Assembly: GCA_003856375.1 (NCBI GenBank)
Contig: CP034120.1
Coordinates: 3,715,501 to 3,779,500, forward strand
From: Glaciecola amylolytica
GTDB lineage: Bacteria > Bacteroidota > Bacteroidia > Flavobacteriales_D > Crocinitomicaceae
Direction: 5' to 3'
DNA: 64,000 nucleotides
Shown in pieces: positions 34,308 to 42,132 of this stretch (positions are counted from its first letter, which is position 1; the number at the start of each line of letters is the position of its first letter). A model generated the notes under the pieces. That model did no database searches. It saw only the letters and a list, made by a program, of their open reading frames with translations, and had not been told where the DNA came from. The translations under genes and the position numbers were made by a program.

Positions 34308-34484
34308 TAAGATGGTACGAAGTTAGGAAAAGTTGGAAAGAAGGCATCCTATTATTTTAAGATATTTTGGCTTACTCTTGGAATCCGAATTAAAACGAGG
34401 GGAAATCCTATTTTTAACCATTCTAAATTGATATTTTTTAATCAAATAATGATTAATAATTAATCACAATGTCGTTTTATTTCG

Positions 34485-34492
34485 TATCTTTG
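34485..34492 (+). promoter_or_regulatory. Putative promoter of the lipoprotein gene at 34522 (-7 box)
   Basis: TATCTTTG followed by TCCTG matches TAnnTTTG, 29 bases before the ATG. No clear -33 TTG at 19 bases. Confidence 0.45.
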
Positions 34493-34521
34493 TCCTGTAA
34501 TTAATTCTAAATAATCATTTA

Positions 34522-35355
34522 ATGAAAAATCAAATCACCTTCAAGGGTGGACTTGCTTTAATGGCAATGTCCTTAATTTTCTTAGCGTCTTGTAAGAAAG
34601 ACGAAATCACAAAAAAACCAATTGGTCAATCACAAAATCAGGAAGTCAAAATGCCTGATTACAAGTTTTCGGCTGTTGCGAAAATTCCGGGAGAAAATCC
34701 TGAAAACGGGTATTTGTCCTTAAAAGTTTCTTCGAACGATGAAGCATTCATGAAAAAGTATGTTGCTAAGTTGGAACAGACGAAAATTGTGATGGCAGAA
34801 GTTAACTCTACTAAAATGGATGAAAAAGATGTCAAACCTCTTTTCAGCGAAAAAGAATCCCAATCGGCAGTTGCGTTGGATTTCAACTGGGAGAACTTCT
34901 CTTTTAAGCGGGAAAAAGGAAAAATGTATCAAATCAGAATGGCATCCGCAGATCAAAGCAAAGCCTTAGTCTATTACACTGCATTCAATGGTGCTCAATT
35001 CAATTTTATTAGCTGGACTGTTGCTGCTGTCAATGTATATAGCTTGTATAATTCCGGATGCACCTGGTATTTCAACAATACTATAAATGACTTTTACTCC
35101 AGAGGATTAAACTATCATGACAATTTAGAAGTTAGATGTTTTCAAGGAAGTAGTCCTATTTTTAGTAACCCTTATCCGGATTTCGCATCTTTTGTAATTA
35201 ATAATATTAGAACTCACTATCGACCAAGATTTAATTATTCCAGTCCAGAAATGCCTTCAGGATATACGGATGTAAACGCTATTATCAAAGGAAATGGTTA
35301 CGTAGCTCCTCTTATCGAGCCTACAGCTGCTTTAACATTCTATCTTGCCGGATAA
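34522..35355 (+). CDS. Lipoprotein of unknown function
   Basis: A 277-residue protein with lipoprotein signal peptide (FLASCKKDE, Cys24). Residues 46-150 contain regularly spaced Lys/Glu-rich segments; the second half (about 155-277) is rich in aromatic residues and Asn (YSLYNSGCTWYFNNTINDFYSRGLNYHDNLEVRCF) with two cysteines that may pair. No family is recognised. It is a single-gene unit between its own promoter and a strong terminator, divergent from the FkbM gene. Confidence 0.65.
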   Translation: MKNQITFKGGLALMAMSLIFLASCKKDEITKKPIGQSQNQEVKMPDYKFSAVAKIPGENPENGYLSLKVSSNDEAFMKKYVAKLEQTKIVMAEVNSTKMDEKDVKPLFSEKESQSAVALDFNWENFSFKREKGKMYQIRMASADQSKALVYYTAFNGAQFNFISWTVAAVNVYSLYNSGCTWYFNNTINDFYSRGLNYHDNLEVRCFQGSSPIFSNPYPDFASFVINNIRTHYRPRFNYSSPEMPSGYTDVNAIIKGNGYVAPLIEPTAALTFYLAG

Positions 35356-35386
35356 TCTCCTACAACTTACCTGACTAACCAAATCT

Positions 35387-35428
35387 AAAGAAGGAGCTGC
35401 GCATGATGTGCAGCTCCTTCTTTATTTT
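35387..35428 (+). terminator. Strong intrinsic terminator after the lipoprotein gene
   Basis: AAAGAAGGAGCTGC (35387-35400) and GCAGCTCCTTCTTT (35410-35423) form a perfect 14-pair stem with a 9-base loop, followed by ATTTT. It separates the lipoprotein gene from the glycosyltransferase gene. Confidence 0.9.
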
Positions 35429-35475
35429 CACCGAATTCGATACTCTTTTTAACGAGAGTTTGTAACTTCGGCACA

Positions 35476-36600
35476 ATGCGTATCGGAATAAACACACGAT
35501 TCTTATTGTCTTCCAAAATGGAAGGTTTCGGTTGGTACACTTATGAAGTGGTCAAACGAATGGTGGAAACGCATCCGGAACACGAGTTTGTCTTCTTTTT
35601 TGACCGGCCTTTTGACGAAAAATTTGTCTTCGGGAAAAATGTCACTCCGGTAGTTTTGTTTCCTCCGGCACGGCATCCGCTTTTGTTTGTCTGGTGGTTC
35701 GAACATTCCATCCGGAAAGCATTGAAGAAATACGAAATAGATGTATTCTATTCTCCCGACGGATATTTATCGCTGAAGTCTCCCGTTCCTCAAATCGGGG
35801 TGATTCACGATCTGAATTTCGAACACCATCCGGAAGACATTCCGAAAAGCCCATTAAAGTATTTACGCAAATACTTTCCGAAATTTGCGAAAAAGGCGAC
35901 TCATATTCTTACTGTTTCCGATTATTCGAAACAAGACATTGTGAAATCCTACGGTATTTCTGCGTCCAAAATTACAACAGCCTGGAACGGTGCTTCGGAA
36001 TCTTTTGTTCCTTTAAGCGCCGAAGAAATCCGAAAGGTTCGTGAAGAACAAACTAACGGAAGGCCCTATTTCATTTTTGTTGGAGCGATTCATCCCCGCA
36101 AAAATGTGGGAAGACTCATTGAAGCTTTCGGGAAATTTGCTGCCGCGAATCCCGATATCGACCTGCTGATCGTTGGTGAAAGTTTGTGGTCCAACAAAGC
36201 ATCTTCCATTCCGGAGGTTTCGGAAGAACTGAAAAAACGGATCTTGTTTTCCGGGCATGTTTCTTTGCCTGTTTTAAATAAACTCATGGGCGCTGCTTTT
36301 GCGCTTACCTATATTCCCTATTTCGAAGGATTCGGGATTCCTCTTGTAGAAGCCATGCGCTGCGGGATTCCGATCATTTCCGGAAATTTAACCTGTCTGC
36401 CGGAAGTAGCCGGAGAAGCCGCTATCTATGTCAACCCTTTCGACACGGATGAAGTTTCCAAAGCCATGATTTACCTCGCTTCCGACGAACAAAAACAGGC
36501 AGAACTTGCTTCCCGAAGCTTGGAGCGCTCAACTTTATTTTCGTGGGATTATACAGCCGAAGCAACCTGGAACGTTATTTCTGAAGTATCGGAACTATAG
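35476..36600 (+). CDS. Glycosyltransferase family 4 protein
   Basis: Cytoplasmic GT-B retaining transferase that moves a sugar from a nucleotide-sugar donor to a growing glycan. The 374-residue protein shows the N-terminal MRIGINTRFLLSSKMEGFGWYTYEV acceptor loop and the donor-site E-x7-E motif EGFGIPLVEAMRCGIPI (about E284 and E292). FVGAIHPRKNVGRLIEAF marks the inter-domain region. It precedes the glycoside hydrolase gene by 3 bases, forming a pair, and lies near galE and the flippase. Confidence 0.9.
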   Translation: MRIGINTRFLLSSKMEGFGWYTYEVVKRMVETHPEHEFVFFFDRPFDEKFVFGKNVTPVVLFPPARHPLLFVWWFEHSIRKALKKYEIDVFYSPDGYLSLKSPVPQIGVIHDLNFEHHPEDIPKSPLKYLRKYFPKFAKKATHILTVSDYSKQDIVKSYGISASKITTAWNGASESFVPLSAEEIRKVREEQTNGRPYFIFVGAIHPRKNVGRLIEAFGKFAAANPDIDLLIVGESLWSNKASSIPEVSEELKKRILFSGHVSLPVLNKLMGAAFALTYIPYFEGFGIPLVEAMRCGIPIISGNLTCLPEVAGEAAIYVNPFDTDEVSKAMIYLASDEQKQAELASRSLERSTLFSWDYTAEATWNVISEVSEL

Positions 36601-36603
36601 CTT

Positions 36604-37548
36604 ATGAAAAAATCCATCATTCTACTCTTCGGGATTCTTGCCCTGAGTTATTCCTGCAAAGAGAAAAAAAGCCTGAAAGCAGGAGTAAAAATGCAGGATT
36701 TCATCATTTCTATCAGCAAATATGCCCGGGCTCAGGATCCGGATTTTATTCTGATTCCACAAAATGGTGAAGAAGTTCTATTTCATAATATGGATCCGGA
36801 AAGTGCCGTAAACACAGATCTTGTGGCCGCCATTGATGGTTTTGGTGTAGAGGAATTATTTTACAACGGCGGTTCTTATGCTCCGGACGATTACCGTTTG
36901 AATATGCTCCGGAAAGTAAATCCCGGATTGAAGGTTCTGGTTGCAGATTATTTATCGGACGATGCTTCTTATCCGGATGCGCTGCAGGCTGCAAATGCAG
37001 AACAATTCATTGCGTTTCCGCGCTACAATGCGAACTACGATTACAAGTACATTCCTTCGACTGTTTATCATGAAAACGCCAATAACATTCAAACACTTGC
37101 TCAGGCTCAGAATTATCTCTATCTGATCAGTACGGATAATTATTCCGACAAGGCAGGCTTTCTCTCCGCTATTCAGCAAACCAATTTCGATGTAGTGATT
37201 ATTGATGCGTTTTTTGGCGATGAATTACTGACTTCAACGGATGTAGCAAGTTTGAAAACCAAACAGAATGGTGCACAGCGCCTGGTGATTTCTTACATGA
37301 ATATCGGATCGGCTGAAAAATACCGCTATTATTGGAAAAAAGGCTGGGGATTGCATCACCCGCTTTGGCTGAAGAAAAAGTATGATGGTTACAAAGATGA
37401 AATCTGGGTCAAATTCTGGAAAGATGAATGGCAGGAAATTATTTACGGAAACAGCGATTCCTACACCCAAAAGCTTTTAAATGCAGGCTTCGACGGTGCT
37501 TATCTGGACAACATCGAAGCCTTTTATTTTCTATATCACAAGGATTGA
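36604..37548 (+). CDS. MJ1477/TM1410-type (GH114-like) glycoside hydrolase lipoprotein
   Basis: A 314-residue protein with lipoprotein signal peptide (LSYSC, Cys18), so it is expected on the cell envelope. The body has the pattern FIISISKYARAQDPDFILIPQNGEE, LVISYMNIGSAEKYRYYW, WVKFWKDEWQ and GFDGAYLDNIEAF, characteristic of the MJ1477/TM1410 putative glycoside hydrolases related to GH114 endo-alpha-1,4-polygalactosaminidases and to the hydrolase part of PelA. Acidic residues in these motifs probably form the active site. Pairing with the GT4 gene suggests trimming or processing of the same glycan. Substrate unproven. Confidence 0.8.
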   Translation: MKKSIILLFGILALSYSCKEKKSLKAGVKMQDFIISISKYARAQDPDFILIPQNGEEVLFHNMDPESAVNTDLVAAIDGFGVEELFYNGGSYAPDDYRLNMLRKVNPGLKVLVADYLSDDASYPDALQAANAEQFIAFPRYNANYDYKYIPSTVYHENANNIQTLAQAQNYLYLISTDNYSDKAGFLSAIQQTNFDVVIIDAFFGDELLTSTDVASLKTKQNGAQRLVISYMNIGSAEKYRYYWKKGWGLHHPLWLKKKYDGYKDEIWVKFWKDEWQEIIYGNSDSYTQKLLNAGFDGAYLDNIEAFYFLYHKD

Positions 37549-37554
37549 TCTGTT

Positions 37555-38763
37555 TTACTCTGCCTGAGGATCAACTTGTTGTTTCTCTTCTTTCACCACA
37601 ACCGGTTTTGATTTTCGCATTCTCCATCTGATCAAGACAATACTTAGAATTCCATATACGGTGATTTGAATTCCCATGGTTGACAGGTGTTTTGTACAAT
37701 CCGCCAATTCTCCTCCTTCAATCAGCAAGGTTTTGAAAGCATTCAAAAAGGGTGTCAGCGGAATAATGGATGCAAAGAATTGAATTCCTTCCGGCATGGC
37801 TTCCATCGGCCAGGTGTAACCACCCATAATGAAACTCGGAGAGGCAATGATCATTAAAATCTGTGTTGCTTTCAATGCGTTCGGAATGAGCATGCTCACA
37901 ACCGTTCCCAATAAAGATACCGCCACGACAAAGAATCCGCTGATCACCATAAAACTCAGAATCTGGTGCGGAATCGGTGCTCTGAACATCACATGGAATA
38001 AATAGAACAATCCGATAATGAACCCTGAGAATAACCAGATCGGAATATTTTTAACCAGGATTGCTCCGGTTGCAAATCGTCTTCCGGACATCAATTCGGA
38101 GTTGAAGGTTTTCTCTTCAAATTCCGTTGAAAAACTCACCGCCATTGCCAACAAAATAACCTGCTGCAATACTACGGCCAACATTGCCGGCCACATGAAT
38201 GTGAAATAATTTCCCGTTTCATTGAACACTTTCTGATAGTTTTGCTTGAAAGGTTCGTATTTCGTCATTGCCTGTGAATAAGACATTCCTCTTCTCTGTA
38301 AGGCTTTCACTTCGGTTCCCACGGCAAAAGTTCCCAAAGACTGCTGAATGGATTTACTGGCAAAATTCGCTGTCAGAATATTCGACGTGTTGCAAAAGAT
38401 CTGAATTTCAGGGTAGCGTGCCTGTAAAATATCCGCTTCAAAACGATCCGGAATGACAATGACTGCTGCCGACGAACTGCGAATCATTTCTCTCTTGATA
38501 TCTTCCAGTTCAAACACCTGTTTTTCGACCCGGATTCCTTCGTTATCCTGAAGCATTTCGATTACCTGAGCACTCAAAGGACTGTTGTCTTTATCAACTA
38601 CAATGATAGGAATTTCTGTTACTTTCCCTTCCTGATAGACAAATGCCAGCAAAACAGCGTAGATAATCGGCGCAAGAAAAAACACCGATAAGAGCGTTTT
38701 ATTTCGGAAGAAACGGCCAAATTCCCTTTTGAGCAATCCGAACCAATTGTTTACTGCTTTCAT
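37555..38763 (-). CDS. ABC-2 type transporter permease
   Basis: Membrane subunit of an exporter (ABC2_membrane_3 type, YhhJ/YbhR-like). The 402-residue protein has one N-terminal helix (about 22-42), a large periplasmic domain (about 45-175; VTEIPIIVVDKDNSPLSAQVIEML), then five helices in the C-terminal half and a charged tail. It is the last gene of the TolC-HlyD-permease operon. No ATP-binding subunit is encoded next to it. Confidence 0.88.
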   Translation of the reverse strand: MKAVNNWFGLLKREFGRFFRNKTLLSVFFLAPIIYAVLLAFVYQEGKVTEIPIIVVDKDNSPLSAQVIEMLQDNEGIRVEKQVFELEDIKREMIRSSSAAVIVIPDRFEADILQARYPEIQIFCNTSNILTANFASKSIQQSLGTFAVGTEVKALQRRGMSYSQAMTKYEPFKQNYQKVFNETGNYFTFMWPAMLAVVLQQVILLAMAVSFSTEFEEKTFNSELMSGRRFATGAILVKNIPIWLFSGFIIGLFYLFHVMFRAPIPHQILSFMVISGFFVVAVSLLGTVVSMLIPNALKATQILMIIASPSFIMGGYTWPMEAMPEGIQFFASIIPLTPFLNAFKTLLIEGGELADCTKHLSTMGIQITVYGILSIVLIRWRMRKSKPVVVKEEKQQVDPQAE

Positions 38764-38768
38764 AGCGC

Positions 38769-39728
38769 TTATTTTTCAAGGATTACGGTCGCATTGACCA
38801 ACAAACCGTTCAGTTGATTGTTTGTATCCGGAATGATTTTCAATTCGTAAATCGCATCTTCCAATTGGTAATCCGGATAAGCAGTTGTGATATCTGCATA
38901 ACGGCTCAATTGTTTGATCGTACGGATTTTTCCTTTCACGGATTGCTTTTTGTAAGGAATCGTTAAAGTCAGTTCCTGCCCGATTTCGTATTTCCCGATC
39001 TCGCTTTCCGGAATCGTAACACGGAAATAAGTGGATGTAGGAATGTATCCGTTAAACAAAGCGTATCCGGCAGTTGCCAATTCTCCTTCGTTCAAGGTAA
39101 TGGTTTCAATCTGCATGGTATTCGTTGCAATAATATACTTTTCGGAATAAGCGATCTCCACTTCCTGCAAAGCTCCCAAAGCCTGTTCCTTTTGTCCGAA
39201 AGTTGCTTCTTTGGTTTCGAAACGAACTCCTTTTTCCACTTCATTCAATTCAGCGGTAACGGCATCCAGCTGTGCTTTTGCAGATTGATATTTCGCAAAT
39301 ACTTCGTCGTAACTTTGCGGCGCCATCAAACCATCATCAAACATTGCTTTTGATCGATTGTATGATTTCTCGGCAAACTGAAACTGTTCGTTTGCAGCGG
39401 CATATTTTGCTTTCAACTGTTTGCGTTGATTAGCTGTTGCACCGTTGTTCGCCATCGCGTTTTGAGCCGATGCAGCTTTCACCACTCCGGAAACCTGTTT
39501 CAATTTTGCATCCACTTCCGGAACATCCAACATGGCCAAAGTATCTCCGGGTTGCACGATATCTCCTTCTTCCACGTAAATCTTCAGAACCCGTCCGGTT
39601 ACTTTTGGTGTAAATGAGATGATTTTTCGTTTGATTTTGCCCTCAACAGGACGACTTGTATTTTCAGAACATCCAGTTAATCCAACGATCAGGGATGCTG
39701 CAATTGCTAAATTGATTTGTGTTTTCAT
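38769..39728 (-). CDS. HlyD-family membrane fusion protein (lipoprotein)
   Basis: Periplasmic adaptor linking inner-membrane permease and TolC channel. The 319-residue protein has a lipobox (LTGC, Cys20), a biotinyl/lipoyl-like half (FTPKVTGRVLKIYVEEGDIVQPGDTLAMLDVPEV), a helical hairpin (about 75-180) and a beta-barrel half (ITLNEGELATAGYALFNGYIP). It starts 7 bases after tolC and ends 5 bases before the permease. Confidence 0.92.
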   Translation of the reverse strand: MKTQINLAIAASLIVGLTGCSENTSRPVEGKIKRKIISFTPKVTGRVLKIYVEEGDIVQPGDTLAMLDVPEVDAKLKQVSGVVKAASAQNAMANNGATANQRKQLKAKYAAANEQFQFAEKSYNRSKAMFDDGLMAPQSYDEVFAKYQSAKAQLDAVTAELNEVEKGVRFETKEATFGQKEQALGALQEVEIAYSEKYIIATNTMQIETITLNEGELATAGYALFNGYIPTSTYFRVTIPESEIGKYEIGQELTLTIPYKKQSVKGKIRTIKQLSRYADITTAYPDYQLEDAIYELKIIPDTNNQLNGLLVNATVILEK

Positions 39729-39735
39729 ATTCGTC

Positions 39736-41127
39736 TTATTTTCCGATTTTTTCTATTGTCAAATTTCCGGCTGCTTTCAAGTAAGTTACTGAAGCTCTGC
39801 GTTGGTTGAAAACTGCCTGAGCATATTCCATTTCTGCCTGCTGCAAGTCATTTTCTGCTTCGATTAATTGAGTGGATTTAATCAATCCGATTTTGAATTC
39901 TTCGCTTGCCTGATTCATCGCGTTTCTGGCAATTTCTCTCGATTTGTCTTTTTCAGCTAATTGATCCTCTGAAATCTGCATTTCAATTTCCGTTTTTTGA
40001 AGATTCAAATCCAGTTTCTCCTGAGCATCCTGCTGATTGTTTTGAGCAATTTTTAAATCGATTTTTGCTTTTTTGACGGAAGAAATTCCCTCGCGGCCAT
40101 CAAACACATTCCATTTCAAACCGATTCCTGCATTTACCAAAGGGAAAACGTTGAGGTTATTGAAACGGTAATCCAAGGGTTTTCCGGTCATCATCATCGG
40201 ATCTTTGCTTTGAATGTTTCCGTTCAGCAATCCTGCATAACCCAAAGAAGCAGAAGCTCCGACTTTAGGAACCCACCATGTTTTTGCCGCTTTTAATTTG
40301 TATTGATATGCTTCAATGGAATAAGCCAAAGCCTGTAATTCCGGTTTGTTTGTAACGGATTGTTGTTTTTCCGCTGCAATCGTTGCCAGATTCACATCCA
40401 GTAATTCCAAACGATTCATTTCAATATGCGTTAAAACGTGTAATTGAAGCAGAACCAAACGTCTTTTACCTTCATATTCACGCTGTTTTGCCTGAAGCTG
40501 GGATTGAGCCAATTCAATTTTTTTCAGCTCGTAAGCCGTAATGATTCCGTAGGAATGTGCTTTTTCAGCTGTAATTTTGTTTTCCTGAAGGCGTTTTTCT
40601 GCCCCGTCCAGTACTTTTTTCACTTCTTTCAGCATTCCCAACTGATCATAAGCTGTTAAAGTCTGACTCAGAATTTCCTGTTTGTCTTTTTCCAGTAAAA
40701 CCGTTTGCGCATTAATCTTTGCCTGATTTGCCTTTTTCATGTTGGAAACTTCACCACCACCATAAAGCAAAATAGATGCTTTCGCATTGGTTGTTACCAC
40801 AAATGAGCTCAACTGATAATTGTTGGTATGTTCAGGTAAAGCCAAACCCATACTCGGAAGAGCAAAGGCCGGTGATGTCAGATTAAAAGCCGAATACAAA
40901 TAACCGCCTTTCGCATCGATTTCCACTCTCGGCATGTAAGCATCTTTGATTCTTTCCTGATCGATCTTCGACAATTCAACGCCTAATTCGCTGTTTTGAA
41001 GTGTGTGATCAATGACCAGCGCACTATCGAGTATTTCTTTTAATGAGGGGCTTGTCTGAGAAAAGGCCTGAGGCAAAATCAATACCTGCATCACAATCAG
41101 TCCCACTTTCCATAAGTTCTGTTTCAT
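39736..41127 (-). CDS. TolC family outer-membrane efflux protein
   Basis: Outer-membrane channel of a tripartite exporter. The 463-residue protein has a signal peptide (about 1-23, ending AFSQ) and two repeated long helical regions (about 30-235 and 265-455) with the periodic Gln/Glu/Lys pattern of TolC; SLKEILDSALVIDHTLQNSELG and EFKIGLIKSTQLIEAENDLQQAEMEYAQAVFNQRRA are typical repeat ends. First gene of the operon, preceded by a promoter and an inverted repeat at activator distance. Confidence 0.92.
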   Translation of the reverse strand: MKQNLWKVGLIVMQVLILPQAFSQTSPSLKEILDSALVIDHTLQNSELGVELSKIDQERIKDAYMPRVEIDAKGGYLYSAFNLTSPAFALPSMGLALPEHTNNYQLSSFVVTTNAKASILLYGGGEVSNMKKANQAKINAQTVLLEKDKQEILSQTLTAYDQLGMLKEVKKVLDGAEKRLQENKITAEKAHSYGIITAYELKKIELAQSQLQAKQREYEGKRRLVLLQLHVLTHIEMNRLELLDVNLATIAAEKQQSVTNKPELQALAYSIEAYQYKLKAAKTWWVPKVGASASLGYAGLLNGNIQSKDPMMMTGKPLDYRFNNLNVFPLVNAGIGLKWNVFDGREGISSVKKAKIDLKIAQNNQQDAQEKLDLNLQKTEIEMQISEDQLAEKDKSREIARNAMNQASEEFKIGLIKSTQLIEAENDLQQAEMEYAQAVFNQRRASVTYLKAAGNLTIEKIGK

Positions 41128-41147
41128 CTTCTGTGAATTTGATTAAG

Positions 41148-41155
41148 CAAAGTTA
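41148..41155 (-). promoter_or_regulatory. Putative promoter of the TolC-HlyD-permease operon (-7 box)
   Basis: TAACTTTGC on the minus strand is a perfect TAnnTTTGC box, 20 bases before the tolC ATG. The start of transcription would be near 41142. There is no TTG at 19 bases, which fits a promoter needing an activator. Confidence 0.55.
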
Positions 41156-41177
41156 TGGTGAAGGATCCGGCGGAAAA

Positions 41178-41191
41178 TTCACCTATGTGAA
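41178..41191. promoter_or_regulatory. Fnr-like inverted repeat, candidate operator
   Basis: TTCAC-CTAT-GTGAA has the 5-4-5 geometry of Crp/Fnr-family sites. Its centre is about 42 bases upstream of the predicted transcription start, the classical position for an activator touching RNA polymerase. A Crp/Fnr-family gene lies 240 bases upstream on the same strand. Confidence 0.45.
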
Positions 41192-41245
41192 GTAATGCAA
41201 TTTCACTGAAAAAAACACGTGATTTTTATTTTTGAACTAATTTTT

Positions 41246-41289
41246 TCGGAATACCGAATCTGCCTGTCTATGCCGATTCGGTATTCCGA
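41246..41289. repeat. Inverted repeat with 15-base arms
   Basis: TCGGAATACCGAATC (41246-41260) and GATTCGGTATTCCGA (41275-41289) are exact reverse complements around a 14-base loop. The T-run lies on the wrong side for a terminator in either direction, so a binding site or RNA hairpin after the regulator gene is more likely. Confidence 0.6.
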
Positions 41290-41382
41290 GATCATTCAAA
41301 GTGTCTTTATCTTTTAATTGTGGGAAGAAATATTCTCTGAAAAGAGCTTGCGCAAGGTATGAGGGGCCTAAAGTAAGGGGTT

Positions 41383-41399
41383 GTCCCAATATTGGGAAA
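41383..41399 (-). repeat. 17-base palindromic repeat, copy 2
   Basis: Read on the minus strand this is TTTCCCAATATTGGGAC, identical to 8549-8565. It lies 31 bases downstream of the Crp/Fnr gene stop. Confidence 0.55.
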
Positions 41400-41429
41400 T
41401 TACGACAATCGTCTTTTTACTGCTAAAAA

Positions 41430-42044
41430 TCAATAGAACTTATTGACGATTTTTGCCCGAATCCGGCTTAAACTCTGCGGTTTTACGCCCAAATAAGAAG
41501 CAATATGCTGTAAAGGCGCTGCTTTGAACAACTCTTCCTGGTTTTCAATCAACCGCAAATAACGGGTTTCCAGACTCTCGGTCTGAAACTCTTTCAAACG
41601 CTCAACTGCTTTGATGTAGGCTTTTTCTGCCATTTCCCGCGCGATACGTTCAATTCTCGGATATTCATTGAACAGCGCCTCGATCTTATTTTTTTCAAAA
41701 CGGAATATTCTGGTCGGAACCAGGGTTTCAAAATAATGATTGCTTTGAATTCGCTGCAGGTAACTTTGAAAATCCACACAGATTTCACCCGGAATAAAAA
41801 AAGAATACGTGAAATCATTTCCGTCAACCATGCGGTAGGAACGGATCATCCCTTCTTCGATGAACAGGAAATAATCAAACACACGGTCTGCCTGAAACAA
41901 AATCTCATGCGCTTTGTATTCTTTTTCAACCGCCAGCTGACACACCAATTGCTGTTCTTCTTCGGAGAGATGGAATTCCTGCAGGAAAAAACGTAGTTTC
42001 GAATCCAAGATCAAATTTTGAACTAAAGATAGACTTTGTATCAA
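41430..42044 (-). CDS. Crp/Fnr family transcriptional regulator
   Basis: A 204-residue regulator with an N-terminal cyclic-nucleotide-binding-like beta-roll (about 20-130; HEILFQADRVFDYFLFIEEGMIRSYRM, FFIPGEICVDFQSY) and a C-terminal helix-turn-helix (about 165-200; PLQHIASYLGVKPQSLSRIRAKI). It lacks the cysteine cluster of Fnr, so it is unlikely to sense oxygen by an iron-sulphur centre, and its ligand is unknown. Bacteroidota have many such proteins. The downstream efflux operon is a natural target. Confidence 0.9.
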   Translation of the reverse strand: MIQSLSLVQNLILDSKLRFFLQEFHLSEEEQQLVCQLAVEKEYKAHEILFQADRVFDYFLFIEEGMIRSYRMVDGNDFTYSFFIPGEICVDFQSYLQRIQSNHYFETLVPTRIFRFEKNKIEALFNEYPRIERIAREMAEKAYIKAVERLKEFQTESLETRYLRLIENQEELFKAAPLQHIASYLGVKPQSLSRIRAKIVNKFY

Positions 42045-42132
42045 AGAAAAAGGAATTTCCCCTGCTATTTTTGGTGGAAAATTGACATTAACTAAAAGAT
42101 CCGGAAAACACGGTGTGTTGGATGTAATCCGT

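Larger units (their letters stand above)
41128..41429. other. Gene-free regulatory region upstream of the efflux operon
   Basis: This 302-base spacer, between the end of the Crp/Fnr gene and the tolC start, has no plausible gene. It holds a -7 box, an Fnr-like inverted repeat, a 15-base-arm inverted repeat and the second copy of the 17-base palindromic repeat, each listed separately. The concentration of symmetric sites suggests regulated expression. Confidence 0.6.

Noticed and set aside
41246-41289. Reading the 15-base inverted repeat as an intrinsic terminator.
   Set aside because: The T-run precedes the stem on the plus strand; neither strand has a T-run after the stem.
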